A stretch of DNA of 40,929 nucleotides from an uncultured Eubacteriales bacterium (GTDB lineage: Bacteria > Bacillota > Clostridia > Oscillospirales > CAG-272). The notes below the pieces were generated by a model. That model saw nothing but the letters and a program-made list of their open reading frames with translations. It made no database searches and was not told the origin of the DNA. Shown here piece by piece: positions 34,825 through 40,929 of the stretch (the first letter of the stretch is position 1; every line of letters starts with the position of its first letter). The stretch lies in assembly GCA_934401725.1 (NCBI GenBank), contig CAKRSS010000014.1, positions 1 through 40,929 of the forward strand, read 5' to 3'. The position numbers were made by a program, and so were the translations under genes.

Positions 34825-34862
34825 CTTCCGCATATGCTGTAGCAATGAGTCATATGCGGAGG
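34825..34862 (+). promoter_or_regulatory. Hairpin that sequesters the yabP Shine-Dalgarno
   Basis: CTTCCGCATATG (34825-34836) pairs with CATATGCGGAGG (34851-34862), 11 Watson-Crick pairs plus one T-G, around a 14-base loop. The GGAGG of yabP (34858-34862) is inside the right arm. There is no T-run, so it is not a terminator. It should reduce yabP translation from transcripts that carry the full leader. Confidence 0.6.
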
Positions 34863-34869
34863 TTTGTCT

Positions 34870-35157
34870 ATGAACAACGAAAAATCCAAAACGCCGTCCC
34901 CGGAGCACCAACTGCACATGAACGCCCGGTCGCATGCCGATATTACGGGTGTGCGGCAGGTGGTCAGCTTCGACGAGAACAACGTTCAGCTTATAACGGA
35001 GTGCGGAGAGATGACGCTTGAGGGCAGCGACCTCAAGGTCGGTACACTTGACACACAGCGTGGCGTGGTCTCGGTTGACGGACGTGTGAACGGCATATAT
35101 TACGCTGACGACACGCCTCGGCGTCGCCGCGGCCTTTTCGGAAGGAGTCGTGACTGA
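34870..35157 (+). CDS. yabP: YabP, sporulation protein
   Basis: A 95-residue protein of the YabP family, which is required for sporulation in Bacillus and is thought to act in the mother cell after engulfment. The body has the pattern of the family: HSDITGV-like HADITGVRQVVSFDENNVQLITE, then a GDLKV-like stretch GSDLKVGTLD and a VDGRV turn. An N-terminal disordered stretch and an Arg-rich tail flank it. ATG at 34870 has GGAGG 7 bases upstream, but that site lies in a hairpin. The stop overlaps the yabQ start by one base. Confidence 0.88.
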   Translation: MNNEKSKTPSPEHQLHMNARSHADITGVRQVVSFDENNVQLITECGEMTLEGSDLKVGTLDTQRGVVSVDGRVNGIYYADDTPRRRRGLFGRSRD

Positions 35158-35885
35158 TGCGCCTTGATCCGTGGGCGCTGGCACGCATGACGTGGCTCGC
35201 GGTACTGTTCGGAGTGGGGCTCAGCCTGTTTCTTGAGGTGTTGCGCTTTGTCTGGTGCCTGTTTGGCACAGAGGAAGGTGGCACTGCACCCGAGAAGAGC
35301 GGTTCAAAGTCCGGTATCGGCGGTATTGTAGCGTTGTTTTTCCGCGATGTGCTGTTCTTTGTCGTGGCAGGAGTTGCGTTTTCTGTGTTCGTGTATTGCA
35401 CCAATGACGGCCGCGTGCGCTTTACGGCGGTGTCCGGGGCGCTCCTTGGTTTCTTCATCGGGTATGCGACAGTGGGACGGATTTTAAGGAGTGTGAGTGG
35501 CGCGATTTGCCGCGTGGTGCACGGCGTGGCTGGTGTGATTGTCTTTCCGGCGCGGTGGCTGTTTCGGCACGCGCGCGGAGCGTTGATAAAACTAAAGGAA
35601 AGCAATAAAAATAAGGCTGCCGGAAATGGCGGCAGTGAAGGGAGCGATAAGCGTGTCAGAACAAGCAAAAACGCCAGTGGTGCAGTCGCGGACGGTCAGG
35701 GCAAACAGAATAGCCGTGTGGTGCGCCATCGCGGCCGTGGCACTGCTTGCACTGGTGGTGTTTGTGGGCAGCATAATGGAGCACAACAGCCTACAAAAGG
35801 AGAAGCAGAGTCTGGAGCGCGACATCGAAAGGGTAAATCAAAGCATCGACCGGTACCAGCACGACATAGCCGCGCCGATGGATGA
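35157..35885 (+). CDS. yabQ: YabQ, sporulation membrane protein, with long read-through tail
   Basis: An integral membrane protein needed for spore cortex formation in Bacillus. Predicted helices cover about residues 10-36, 55-82 and 88-110, and an amphipathic stretch follows to about 145. The remaining 90 or so residues are low-complexity, Gly/Lys/Arg-rich and overlap the divIC gene by 233 bp in another frame, so they look like a shadow of divIC. A lost stop or a 1-base indel before 35612 is likely: other frames stop at 35612, 35636 and 35648. The functional part probably ends near residue 150. Start ATG overlaps the yabP stop. Confidence 0.82.
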   Translation: MRLDPWALARMTWLAVLFGVGLSLFLEVLRFVWCLFGTEEGGTAPEKSGSKSGIGGIVALFFRDVLFFVVAGVAFSVFVYCTNDGRVRFTAVSGALLGFFIGYATVGRILRSVSGAICRVVHGVAGVIVFPARWLFRHARGALIKLKESNKNKAAGNGGSEGSDKRVRTSKNASGAVADGQGKQNSRVVRHRGRGTACTGGVCGQHNGAQQPTKGEAESGARHRKGKSKHRPVPARHSRADG

Positions 35886-35964
35886 CGAATACATAGAGAG
35901 CGTCGCCAAAGACAAGCTCAGGCTGATAAACCCCGACGAGCAGATTGTCCACAGCGATAAATGA
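35653..35964 (+). CDS. divIC: DivIC/FtsB-type septum formation initiator
   Basis: A 103-residue bitopic division protein that forms a complex with FtsL at the septum. A short N-terminal tail is followed by one helix (about 20-40, AVWCAIAAVALLALVVFVGSI), then a coiled coil (MEHNSLQKEKQSLERDIERVNQSI) and the family's C-terminal YIESVAKDKLRLINPDE. The GTG start at 35653 has AGGGAG 8 bases upstream and is preferred; an ATG at 35626 has no ribosome site. The gene overlaps the open yabQ tail. Its place after yabQ matches Bacillus. A bidirectional terminator follows. Confidence 0.88.
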   Translation: MSEQAKTPVVQSRTVRANRIAVWCAIAAVALLALVVFVGSIMEHNSLQKEKQSLERDIERVNQSIDRYQHDIAAPMDDEYIESVAKDKLRLINPDEQIVHSDK

Positions 35965-35985
35965 TAGATAATTCGCGGCATGTGG

Positions 35986-36029
35986 CAGCAAAAAAGACGC
36001 ACAGCGGGAGCTGTGCGTCTTTTTTGCTG
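35986..36029. terminator. Bidirectional terminator between divIC and mscL
   Basis: A perfect 19-bp stem (35986-36004 with 36011-36029) and a 6-base loop. A6 in one arm and T6 in the other give a U-tract in both directions. It ends the sporulation cluster and, from the other strand, mscL. Confidence 0.92.
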
Positions 36030-36077
36030 TTTTTATTGTCCGTGATTTATGGTTGGCACACGTTGAGGTGACACGTT

Positions 36078-36719
36078 TTACTTGAGCTGTGCGCCGTTGT
36101 CGAGCTTTTTCTCGAAGCGCAGGAGTATGTCGCGCATCTCGGTCAGCATGTCGGCCTGAACCGAGACGTCGTCGATGAAATCACGGCGGATCTTTTCCTG
36201 ACGTGCCTGCGCGGCGGCCGCAGCAGCCTCGGCCTCGACTTTTTTCTTTTGGGCGAGCTCCTGCGCGCGCTTCTCGGCGGCGGCCTTTTCGCGGCTGCGG
36301 AAGGCTTCCTTGAGTTTCATATAAACTTTGAGTGCGACGAACATGGTCAGCGCTATAACGAGAAAATCGATGGCGCTTTGAAGAAACGTTCCGTACGTCA
36401 CGGCGACCTCGGCTACGGCCTCAATGCCGGCCTCCTCGTCTGCCTCAATGGCGGGCTTCAGCACCCACTTGAGCGAAGCGAGATCGCCAGTTGGGATGAG
36501 CATACTCGTCAGCGGCGTTATTACGCAGGACACCAGACTGCTCACTATTTTATTGAAGGCAGTACCTATAACAACTGCGATGGCGAGGTCGACTATATTG
36601 CCCTTGACTGCAAACTTTTTGAAGTCCGTCCAGAACTCGCGGGATTTTTTCTCGACGTCCTCTCCGAGCTCCTTTGTCGCGTCAAGCATGTCGTCAATTT
36701 TCTTTTTGCTTTTTTTCAT
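36078..36719 (-). CDS. mscL: Large-conductance mechanosensitive channel MscL, with extended C-terminal tail
   Basis: A membrane channel that opens under osmotic downshock. The core is clear: FWTDFKKFAVKGNIVDLAIAVVIGTAFNKIVSSLV (about 29-63) is the signature first helix region. A loop with an acidic stretch (EADEEAGIEAVAE) and the second helix (about 115-135) follow. The protein has 213 residues, well over the usual 130-150, because of an N-terminal extension of about 25 residues and a C-terminal Ala/Glu/Lys-rich coiled-coil tail of about 75 residues. ATG at 36719 is chosen for GGAG upstream; an in-frame ATG at 36743 is also open. It has its own promoter. Confidence 0.93.
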   Translation of the reverse strand: MKKSKKKIDDMLDATKELGEDVEKKSREFWTDFKKFAVKGNIVDLAIAVVIGTAFNKIVSSLVSCVITPLTSMLIPTGDLASLKWVLKPAIEADEEAGIEAVAEVAVTYGTFLQSAIDFLVIALTMFVALKVYMKLKEAFRSREKAAAEKRAQELAQKKKVEAEAAAAAAQARQEKIRRDFIDDVSVQADMLTEMRDILLRFEKKLDNGAQLK

Positions 36720-36750
36720 ATGTCCGTCTCCTGTTTTTTGCATTTTCTAA

Positions 36751-36779
36751 ATAATACCACAACGCAGCGCTGTTGTCAA
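36751..36779 (-). promoter_or_regulatory. mscL promoter (TTGACA-17-TATTAT)
   Basis: On the minus strand TTGACA is at 36779-36774 and TATTAT at 36756-36751. The 17-bp spacer ends in TTGTGG. Confidence 0.88.
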
Positions 36780-36794
36780 CCCCGAAGGCTGTAG

Positions 36795-36825
36795 AAAAAA
36801 GTTCCCCCGGCCACGCCGGGGGAAC
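36795..36825 (-). terminator. Terminator after the MATE gene
   Basis: GTTCCCCCGGC (36801-36811) pairs with GCCGGGGGAAC (36815-36825) around CAC. On the minus strand it is followed by TTTTTT. It lies 7 bases beyond the MATE stop. Confidence 0.92.
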
Positions 36826-36832
36826 ACAGGGA

Positions 36833-38257
36833 TCAAGTTCGGATGCCATCCTCTGAGTATTCGAGGTCGGCGACAGCCTCCTGAATGGGGTCATGTCCGT
36901 GCTTCTTAATGAATGCTACGAATAGTACGATTGCCGTGATGCAGCAGATTATGTCCGCCGCGGGAGTCGCACAGACTATGCCGTAGACGGGCTTTATCGT
37001 GTTGAATATGAACATCAGCGGTATGTCGAGGATGCCCTTGCGGAGCAGGGCGAGAATGAGGGACTTTGTCATGTGTCCCGTTGCCTGGAAGAAGGATATG
37101 ACGGTGTACGCCCACGCCGAGAACGGCGCGCCAACGCACATTATCCTGAGAAATATCGAGCCGAAGTTGTGCGACTCCGCGCCCTCCTTTATGAACAGGT
37201 CGATAAGCTCGCCCGAGAAGAAGAATGACACGGCCATGCAGATAGTCGAGATTGTGATAGACATTGCCGCCGACAGATAAACCGTGTGGCGCATACGCTT
37301 ACGGTTGCCCGAGGCAAAATTGTAGCCGATGAGCGGCAGCACGCCCTGTGCCATGCCGCGCACGATGCAGTGTGCCAGCATGTTGACCTTCTTTGCGACT
37401 CCGATACCGGCCTGCGCGGCGGTGCCGAAGGCGCTCATGAGGTTGTCAAGCACAGCGTAGGATATGTTCTCGCACAGCGTCATGAGGCAGGCGGGGATAC
37501 CGATGCTTATGACGTCCGTCGGAATTTTGTTTTTGAACATATCACGCGCGGGCTTGGGCGAGAGGACCATTTCCTTGCGCTTTATAAGAATGAATACGAT
37601 GAAGTAGATAAGCGCGCCGCAGTTGGAGAGCATGGTCGCGAGCGCGGCACCGAGTATTTCCTGGCCGGGTTCGAGAATGACAAACATAAACAGCGGGTCA
37701 AGCACTATGTTGAGTACGCCTCCGATTATGATGCCGAGGCTTGCCTGCATGGAGCGTCCCTCTGCGCGGATAAGGTGTGAGAGCAGCGTGTTGAGCGCGG
37801 TGACAACTCCGCCGCCGACCACGACCACCAGCATGTACTGGCAGGAGTAGCTGTGGACGTCCTCGGCTGAGCCGCCGAGCAGGTTGACAAAGCCGTCCAT
37901 GAACACAAACACGCCCAGCGAGTAGAGCAGCGACACGGCTATGCAGCCCCAGATTGCGAAGGCGGAGGCGTGCTTGGCCTGGTCGCGCTTTTGAGCACCC
38001 AGCAGACGCGATATAACGCTCGCGCCGCCGACGCCGAACAGATTGGATATTGCCGAGAGAAACATGAATGCGGGCATGCAGACGGTCACAGCCGTTATCA
38101 TGGCGTCGCTTTCGGTCAGGCCGACGAAAAACGTGTCGGCCATGTTGTAAATTACGAGTATGATCTGGCCCATTACCGACGGAAGCGCGAGGCTGATGAT
38201 TGCTTTCATCACCGGGCTTTCCTCAAACAGATACTTTTCTTTTTCGCGAGATCTCAT
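36833..38257 (-). CDS. MATE-family multidrug efflux transporter
   Basis: A 474-residue membrane protein with about 12 helices of the MATE family, which export drugs or other cations in exchange for sodium or protons. Typical stretches are PSVMGQIILVIYNMADTFFVG near the N-terminus and SNLFGVGGASVISRLLGA. Substrate is unknown. Its ATG overlaps the stop of the LysR gene (ATGA), so the two are translated together and the LysR protein probably controls this transporter. A strong terminator follows. Confidence 0.93.
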   Translation of the reverse strand: MRSREKEKYLFEESPVMKAIISLALPSVMGQIILVIYNMADTFFVGLTESDAMITAVTVCMPAFMFLSAISNLFGVGGASVISRLLGAQKRDQAKHASAFAIWGCIAVSLLYSLGVFVFMDGFVNLLGGSAEDVHSYSCQYMLVVVVGGGVVTALNTLLSHLIRAEGRSMQASLGIIIGGVLNIVLDPLFMFVILEPGQEILGAALATMLSNCGALIYFIVFILIKRKEMVLSPKPARDMFKNKIPTDVISIGIPACLMTLCENISYAVLDNLMSAFGTAAQAGIGVAKKVNMLAHCIVRGMAQGVLPLIGYNFASGNRKRMRHTVYLSAAMSITISTICMAVSFFFSGELIDLFIKEGAESHNFGSIFLRIMCVGAPFSAWAYTVISFFQATGHMTKSLILALLRKGILDIPLMFIFNTIKPVYGIVCATPAADIICCITAIVLFVAFIKKHGHDPIQEAVADLEYSEDGIRT

Positions 38258-39189
38258 TTTGCGTTGTAATCCTCCTGTGTGCCCGCATTTGCCGGGCTGC
38301 TGTAATAGTTTTGGATGGTTTGGACGACGGGCATCATGTCCTCGTCCGGGCGATAGAGCAGGCGAACCGTGCGGCTCATGCTGATGCCCTCAAGGTTCGC
38401 AACGGCGATGTCGCCGCGCTGCACGTAGCCGCGGCAGGCGTTGTTGGACAGCACCGACAGTCCGTACCCGCAGTTGACAAGTCTTATGATGGTGTCGATG
38501 CCCTCGACCTCCATGATGACGTGCATTTTGTCCGCCGGTATACCGGCGCTCCGCATACTCGACTCGAAAAGTACGCGCGTGCCGGACTTTTGAGGTTTCA
38601 TTATCAGCTTCTGCGACATCAGCTGGCGCACCGTGATTATCCCGTCATGCGCAAACTGACTTTCCGGCGGGACGGCGACGGTGAGGTGGTCGGTGTCGAT
38701 TATCACGCTGCCGAAGCCTTTGGTATCGCATTGGCCCTCGATGACGGCGATGTCTATCTCGTAGTTGCCAAGCATCCGGCAGAGCTCCTCGGACGTGCCC
38801 GATGTGATTTTGATCTGGGAAGGAATATCGGCTCCGGGGCGAGCACGAAGCATACCGGTCAGCGCGTAGTTCTCGGCGCTGGGGGTTACTCCGATGCACA
38901 GCCGGTCGATGTGACGGCGCGACATGTCTATGCCGTCCGACATGCGGCGGCACACCGCGCGTATCTTCCGGACGCTGTCCACGACGAGCCGACACTCTGC
39001 GGTAGGTTCCAGCCGGTTTTTCTTCCTCACGAATAATGTAGTTCCGAGCTCACGCTCAACGGAGTGCACCTGCTGTGACACCGCCGACGGTGTCAGCGCG
39101 AGGTCGCGCGCCGCGAGCGTGTAGCTCCCGAATCGGTAGACCACGAGCAGGGAATCGTAACGTTGGTCGTACCGTATGTTCTCAAGCAT
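38254..39189 (-). CDS. LysR-family transcriptional regulator (first of two paralogues)
   Basis: A 311-residue regulator. The N-terminal winged helix-turn-helix is YDSLLVVYRFGSYTLAARDLALTPSAVSQQVHSVE (about 11-45), followed by an effector-binding domain with periplasmic-binding fold from about 95. It shares many positions with the divergent LysR at 39577, for example NYEIDIAVIEG against TYEIDLAIVEG and SGTRVLFE against SGTRNLFV. It overlaps the MATE gene by 4 bp and the small gene upstream by 8 bp; GGAGG lies 6 bases before its ATG. The ligand is unknown. Confidence 0.92.
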   Translation of the reverse strand: MLENIRYDQRYDSLLVVYRFGSYTLAARDLALTPSAVSQQVHSVERELGTTLFVRKKNRLEPTAECRLVVDSVRKIRAVCRRMSDGIDMSRRHIDRLCIGVTPSAENYALTGMLRARPGADIPSQIKITSGTSEELCRMLGNYEIDIAVIEGQCDTKGFGSVIIDTDHLTVAVPPESQFAHDGIITVRQLMSQKLIMKPQKSGTRVLFESSMRSAGIPADKMHVIMEVEGIDTIIRLVNCGYGLSVLSNNACRGYVQRGDIAVANLEGISMSRTVRLLYRPDEDMMPVVQTIQNYYSSPANAGTQEDYNAK

Positions 39190-39403
39190 TTTTGTCCTCC
39201 GGTGGAGATTTAGTGCCCGGAGCGGGCTTTGTGCCGCGGGGCTTTGGCGGGCTTTCCGGCGTCGGGAGGTCGGGGTGAAGAATGATTATTTCGTCCCTGC
39301 AATCGTAATCATCTGTATAGGCCCTGTTGCCGGTGTAAAAGCCTAACGCGCTCTGCATGGCGAAATTGCCGGTGTGCAGCAGCAGCTTAATGTCTTCATC
39401 CAT
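39182..39403 (-). CDS. Small protein of unknown function ahead of the LysR/MATE genes
   Basis: A 73-residue reading frame not recognised. The first 45 residues (MDEDIKLLLHTGNFAMQSAL and onward to IIILHP) look like a normal soluble protein; the last 28 are Pro/Lys/Gly-rich and may be disordered. It is the first gene after the minus-strand promoter, and its 3' end contains the ribosome site of the LysR gene, so it may serve translational coupling. The ribosome site is weak (AAAGGAA about 12 bases upstream). A second start, GTG at 39426 in another frame with a better AAAGGAG site, would give a peptide of about 27 residues. Confidence 0.5.
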   Translation of the reverse strand: MDEDIKLLLHTGNFAMQSALGFYTGNRAYTDDYDCRDEIIILHPDLPTPESPPKPRGTKPAPGTKSPPEDKNA

Positions 39404-39473
39404 TTTTTCTTACGTTTCCTTTGCACAGAAAAGCTCCTTTCCTGATTTTTTTGAGGCGCTGAGGAAAATTCAC

Positions 39474-39502
39474 TTGACAACTCCCGCGCTTCTGTTTATA
39501 AT
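39474..39502 (+). promoter_or_regulatory. Promoter of the plus-strand LysR (TTGACA-17-TATAAT)
   Basis: Perfect consensus: TTGACA 39474-39479, 17-bp spacer, TATAAT 39497-39502. Its -10 shares two bases with the -10 of the opposing promoter. Confidence 0.88.
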
Positions 39503-39528
39503 TGTACTCAGCAACGCGATAATGTCAA
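39501..39528 (-). promoter_or_regulatory. Promoter of the small protein/LysR/MATE operon (TTGACA-16-TACAAT)
   Basis: On the minus strand TTGACA is at 39528-39523 and TACAAT at 39506-39501, with a 16-bp spacer. It faces the plus-strand promoter and overlaps it, so both cannot be occupied at the same time. Confidence 0.75.
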
Positions 39529-39576
39529 ATTATAAATAAATCTATATTCATAAAAAAAATTTATACAGGAGCTCTT

Positions 39577-40476
39577 ATGATAGATAACAAGGTCTACACA
39601 CTGCTCAAGGTCAACGAGTGCGGCAGCTTCGTTGCCGCGGCGAAGCAGCTGAACATAACACAGCCGGCAGTCAGTCAGCATATAAAGGCGCTTGAGGATG
39701 AGCTCGGCATCACCATCTTCGAACGCGGAAAAGGCAAGTTGGTATTGACAAAACAGGGCGATGAGGCTATAAAATGCGCCAAGAAAATGGTGGGCATATA
39801 CACCAGTCTCCAAAAGGAAATAAACGACGGAACCAGCCTCACAACGCACCTCACAATAGGTGTCACACACACGGCGGAGAGCAACCCGATAGCCGAAGCA
39901 CTTGCCAATTATTGTTCAAAGAACCCCCGCGCCAACATTAAAATGATTACAGACACTATAAGCAATCTTTATACAATGCTTAAAACGTATGAGATAGACC
40001 TCGCGATTGTCGAGGGGCGCAGCCACGACCCCGGCATACGCTATCTGTTGATGGATACCGACTATCTCGTACTCGCCGTCTCTCCGGATCATCCGTTTGC
40101 GAAAAAGAGCATGGTCACGCTCAACGAGCTCAAAAAAGAGCGTATGATTCTGCGCCTGCCAAACTCCGGCACGCGAAACCTGTTCGTCGCTCACCTTGAA
40201 AGCAACAACATGAGCATCAACGATTTCAACGTCATACTCGAGGTCGATAACATCGCGACGATAAAGGACCTCATCCGCCGCGACTTCGGCGTGTCGATTC
40301 TGGCGCGCAGTGTCTGCCTTGACGAGCTCAAGAAAGGCAAAATCGTCACGCTGCCGGTCGAGAACCTCAGTATGATGCGCGAGATAAACATCGCTTATCC
40401 TGCGGATTTTACGCAGTTTGACCTCCTGCGTGACATTGTGCGTAGCTATAATGAGACGCTGAAATTGTATAAATGA
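39577..40476 (+). CDS. LysR-family transcriptional regulator (second paralogue)
   Basis: A 299-residue LysR regulator. The DNA-binding part is TLLKVNECGSFVAAAKQLNITQPAVSQHIKALE (about 8-40), and the C-terminal effector domain from about 90 contains TYEIDLAIVEGRSH and LPNSGTRNLF. It is divergent from and clearly related to the LysR at 38254-39189. AGGAG lies 5 bases before the ATG. It is monocistronic; the next gene has its own promoter. The target is unknown; autoregulation and control of the divergent operon would be typical. Confidence 0.93.
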   Translation: MIDNKVYTLLKVNECGSFVAAAKQLNITQPAVSQHIKALEDELGITIFERGKGKLVLTKQGDEAIKCAKKMVGIYTSLQKEINDGTSLTTHLTIGVTHTAESNPIAEALANYCSKNPRANIKMITDTISNLYTMLKTYEIDLAIVEGRSHDPGIRYLLMDTDYLVLAVSPDHPFAKKSMVTLNELKKERMILRLPNSGTRNLFVAHLESNNMSINDFNVILEVDNIATIKDLIRRDFGVSILARSVCLDELKKGKIVTLPVENLSMMREINIAYPADFTQFDLLRDIVRSYNETLKLYK

Positions 40477-40486
40477 GCGTAAATAT

Positions 40487-40521
40487 GCGTCTGAACCGCA
40501 AGTTTATGCTTGCAAAGACGC
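40487..40521. promoter_or_regulatory. Nested inverted repeat over the TetR promoter (possible operator)
   Basis: Outer arms GCGTCT (40487-40492) and AGACGC (40516-40521) and inner arms GCAAG (40498-40502) and CTTGC (40509-40513) overlap the -35 box. There is no T-run. It may be the TetR protein's own operator. Confidence 0.45.
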
Positions 40522-40538
40522 GATAGTTGTGATAAAAT
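40510..40538 (+). promoter_or_regulatory. tetR-type gene promoter (TTGCAA-17-TAAAAT)
   Basis: TTGCAA 40510-40515, 17-bp spacer ending in TTGTGA, TAAAAT 40533-40538. Confidence 0.82.
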
Positions 40539-40576
40539 AATAGGCGTTATATTACCTTAGCAAGGAGACTTTAATA

Positions 40577-40929
40577 ATGCCGCCCAAACCTAAATATACA
40601 AGAGAACAAATACTTAAGGCCGCGCTCGAGCTTGTCCGCGAGCAGGGAGCCGACGCCGTGACCTCCCGCGCGCTCGGCGAGCGGCTTGGATGCTCGGTCT
40701 GCCCCATATTTACCGTGTTTGGAGACATGGAGGAGCTAAATGCGGCGCTGCGCGCCGAGGCGTGGGAGTGCTTTTACAGCTACATGCGTGTCGCCGAGGA
40801 TTTTAATCCCGCCTATAAAAAACGCGGTATGCAGTGGTTGAAGTTTGCAAAGAACGAGCCGCGGCTGTTTATGCTGCTGTTCATGCGCGAGGAGAGCCAG
40901 GCAGAGAACCTCGACGCACTGCTTGACTC
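40577..40929 (+). CDS. TetR/AcrR-family regulator, N-terminal part, cut by window edge
   Basis: The first 117 residues of a TetR-type repressor. The N-terminal helix-turn-helix reads YTREQILKAALELVREQG, then AVTSRALGERLGCSVCPIFTVFGDMEEL, a standard three-helix DNA-binding domain. The ligand-binding part starts after residue 60 and is cut at the window end. The ATG at 40577 has AAGGAG upstream. A nested dyad overlaps its promoter, as expected for an autoregulated repressor. Targets are not visible. Confidence 0.88.
   Translation, partial: MPPKPKYTREQILKAALELVREQGADAVTSRALGERLGCSVCPIFTVFGDMEELNAALRAEAWECFYSYMRVAEDFNPAYKKRGMQWLKFAKNEPRLFMLLFMREESQAENLDALLD

Noticed and set aside
34830..34858. 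Sigma-E promoter formed by GCATATG and CATATGCG upstream of yabP
   Set aside because: The boxes are spaced acceptably, but the start would fall after the ribosome site and give a nearly leaderless transcript; the hairpin reading explains the symmetry better.

Overview
This window comes from an anaerobic, endospore-forming member of the Clostridia (Bacillota). The evidence is the dipicolinate synthase pair dpaA-dpaB, a yabN/yabO/yabP/yabQ/divIC-type sporulation and division cluster, a SpoVB-family flippase, a Gram-positive-type LexA with a Cheo-type SOS box, HemZ instead of an oxygen-dependent enzyme, the c-di-AMP cyclase CdaA with CdaR, and strong GGAGG ribosome binding sites. Coding DNA is GC-rich, apart from one AT-rich block at about 4380-5880. 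I cannot name the genus. The window is chromosomal. I see no rRNA, tRNA, CRISPR array, insertion sequence or phage.

Layout. 1-343: end-truncated GTP-type PEP carboxykinase, divergent from lexA. 570-4296: lexA followed without an obvious promoter by an FtsX-type permease and its ABC ATPase. 4380-5870: AT-rich island with a predicted lipoprotein and a 22-residue lipoprotein-leader-like peptide. 5912-8849: lysA divergent from dpaAB, two branches of the diaminopimelate pathway. 8966-10444: orphan sugar-type solute-binding lipoprotein. 10557-14911 (minus): rhamnose isomerase and a cytoplasmic GH106-like glycosidase. 15042-16493: nicotinate phosphoribosyltransferase, followed by a chain of hairpins. 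16791-18627 (minus): iron alcohol dehydrogenase and ribulose-phosphate 4-epimerase. 18908-31712: a long, tightly packed same-strand run of cdaA, cdaR, a FAD protein, an RseC-like protein, recJ, relA, dtd, hemZ, a uridine-kinase-like P-loop kinase and an amidohydrolase. 31803-35964: SpoVB-like, MazG, HU, RqcP, YabP, YabQ and DivIC. 36078-39403 (minus): mscL, then a small-protein/LysR/MATE operon. 39577-40929: a second, paralogous LysR and a truncated TetR.

How the genes work together. The rhamnose and pentose genes, with the solute-binding protein, suggest uptake of plant or microbial oligosaccharides and cytoplasmic hydrolysis; the kinase and aldolase steps are not in this window. RelA, CdaA and Dtd sit together as stress and translation-quality functions. 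The SpoVB-to-DivIC block matches the Bacillus yabM-divIC neighbourhood.

Promoters are unusually uniform. Thirteen sites read as TTGnnn, a 17-bp spacer and a TATAAT-like box, and most carry TTGTGn just upstream of the -10. The most interesting non-coding structures are two face-to-face overlapping promoters between paralogous LysR genes (39474-39528), a hairpin that buries the yabP ribosome binding site (34825-34862), a multi-hairpin intergenic element (16506-16730), and the AT-rich island. I did not find a convincing new defence or biosynthetic system.
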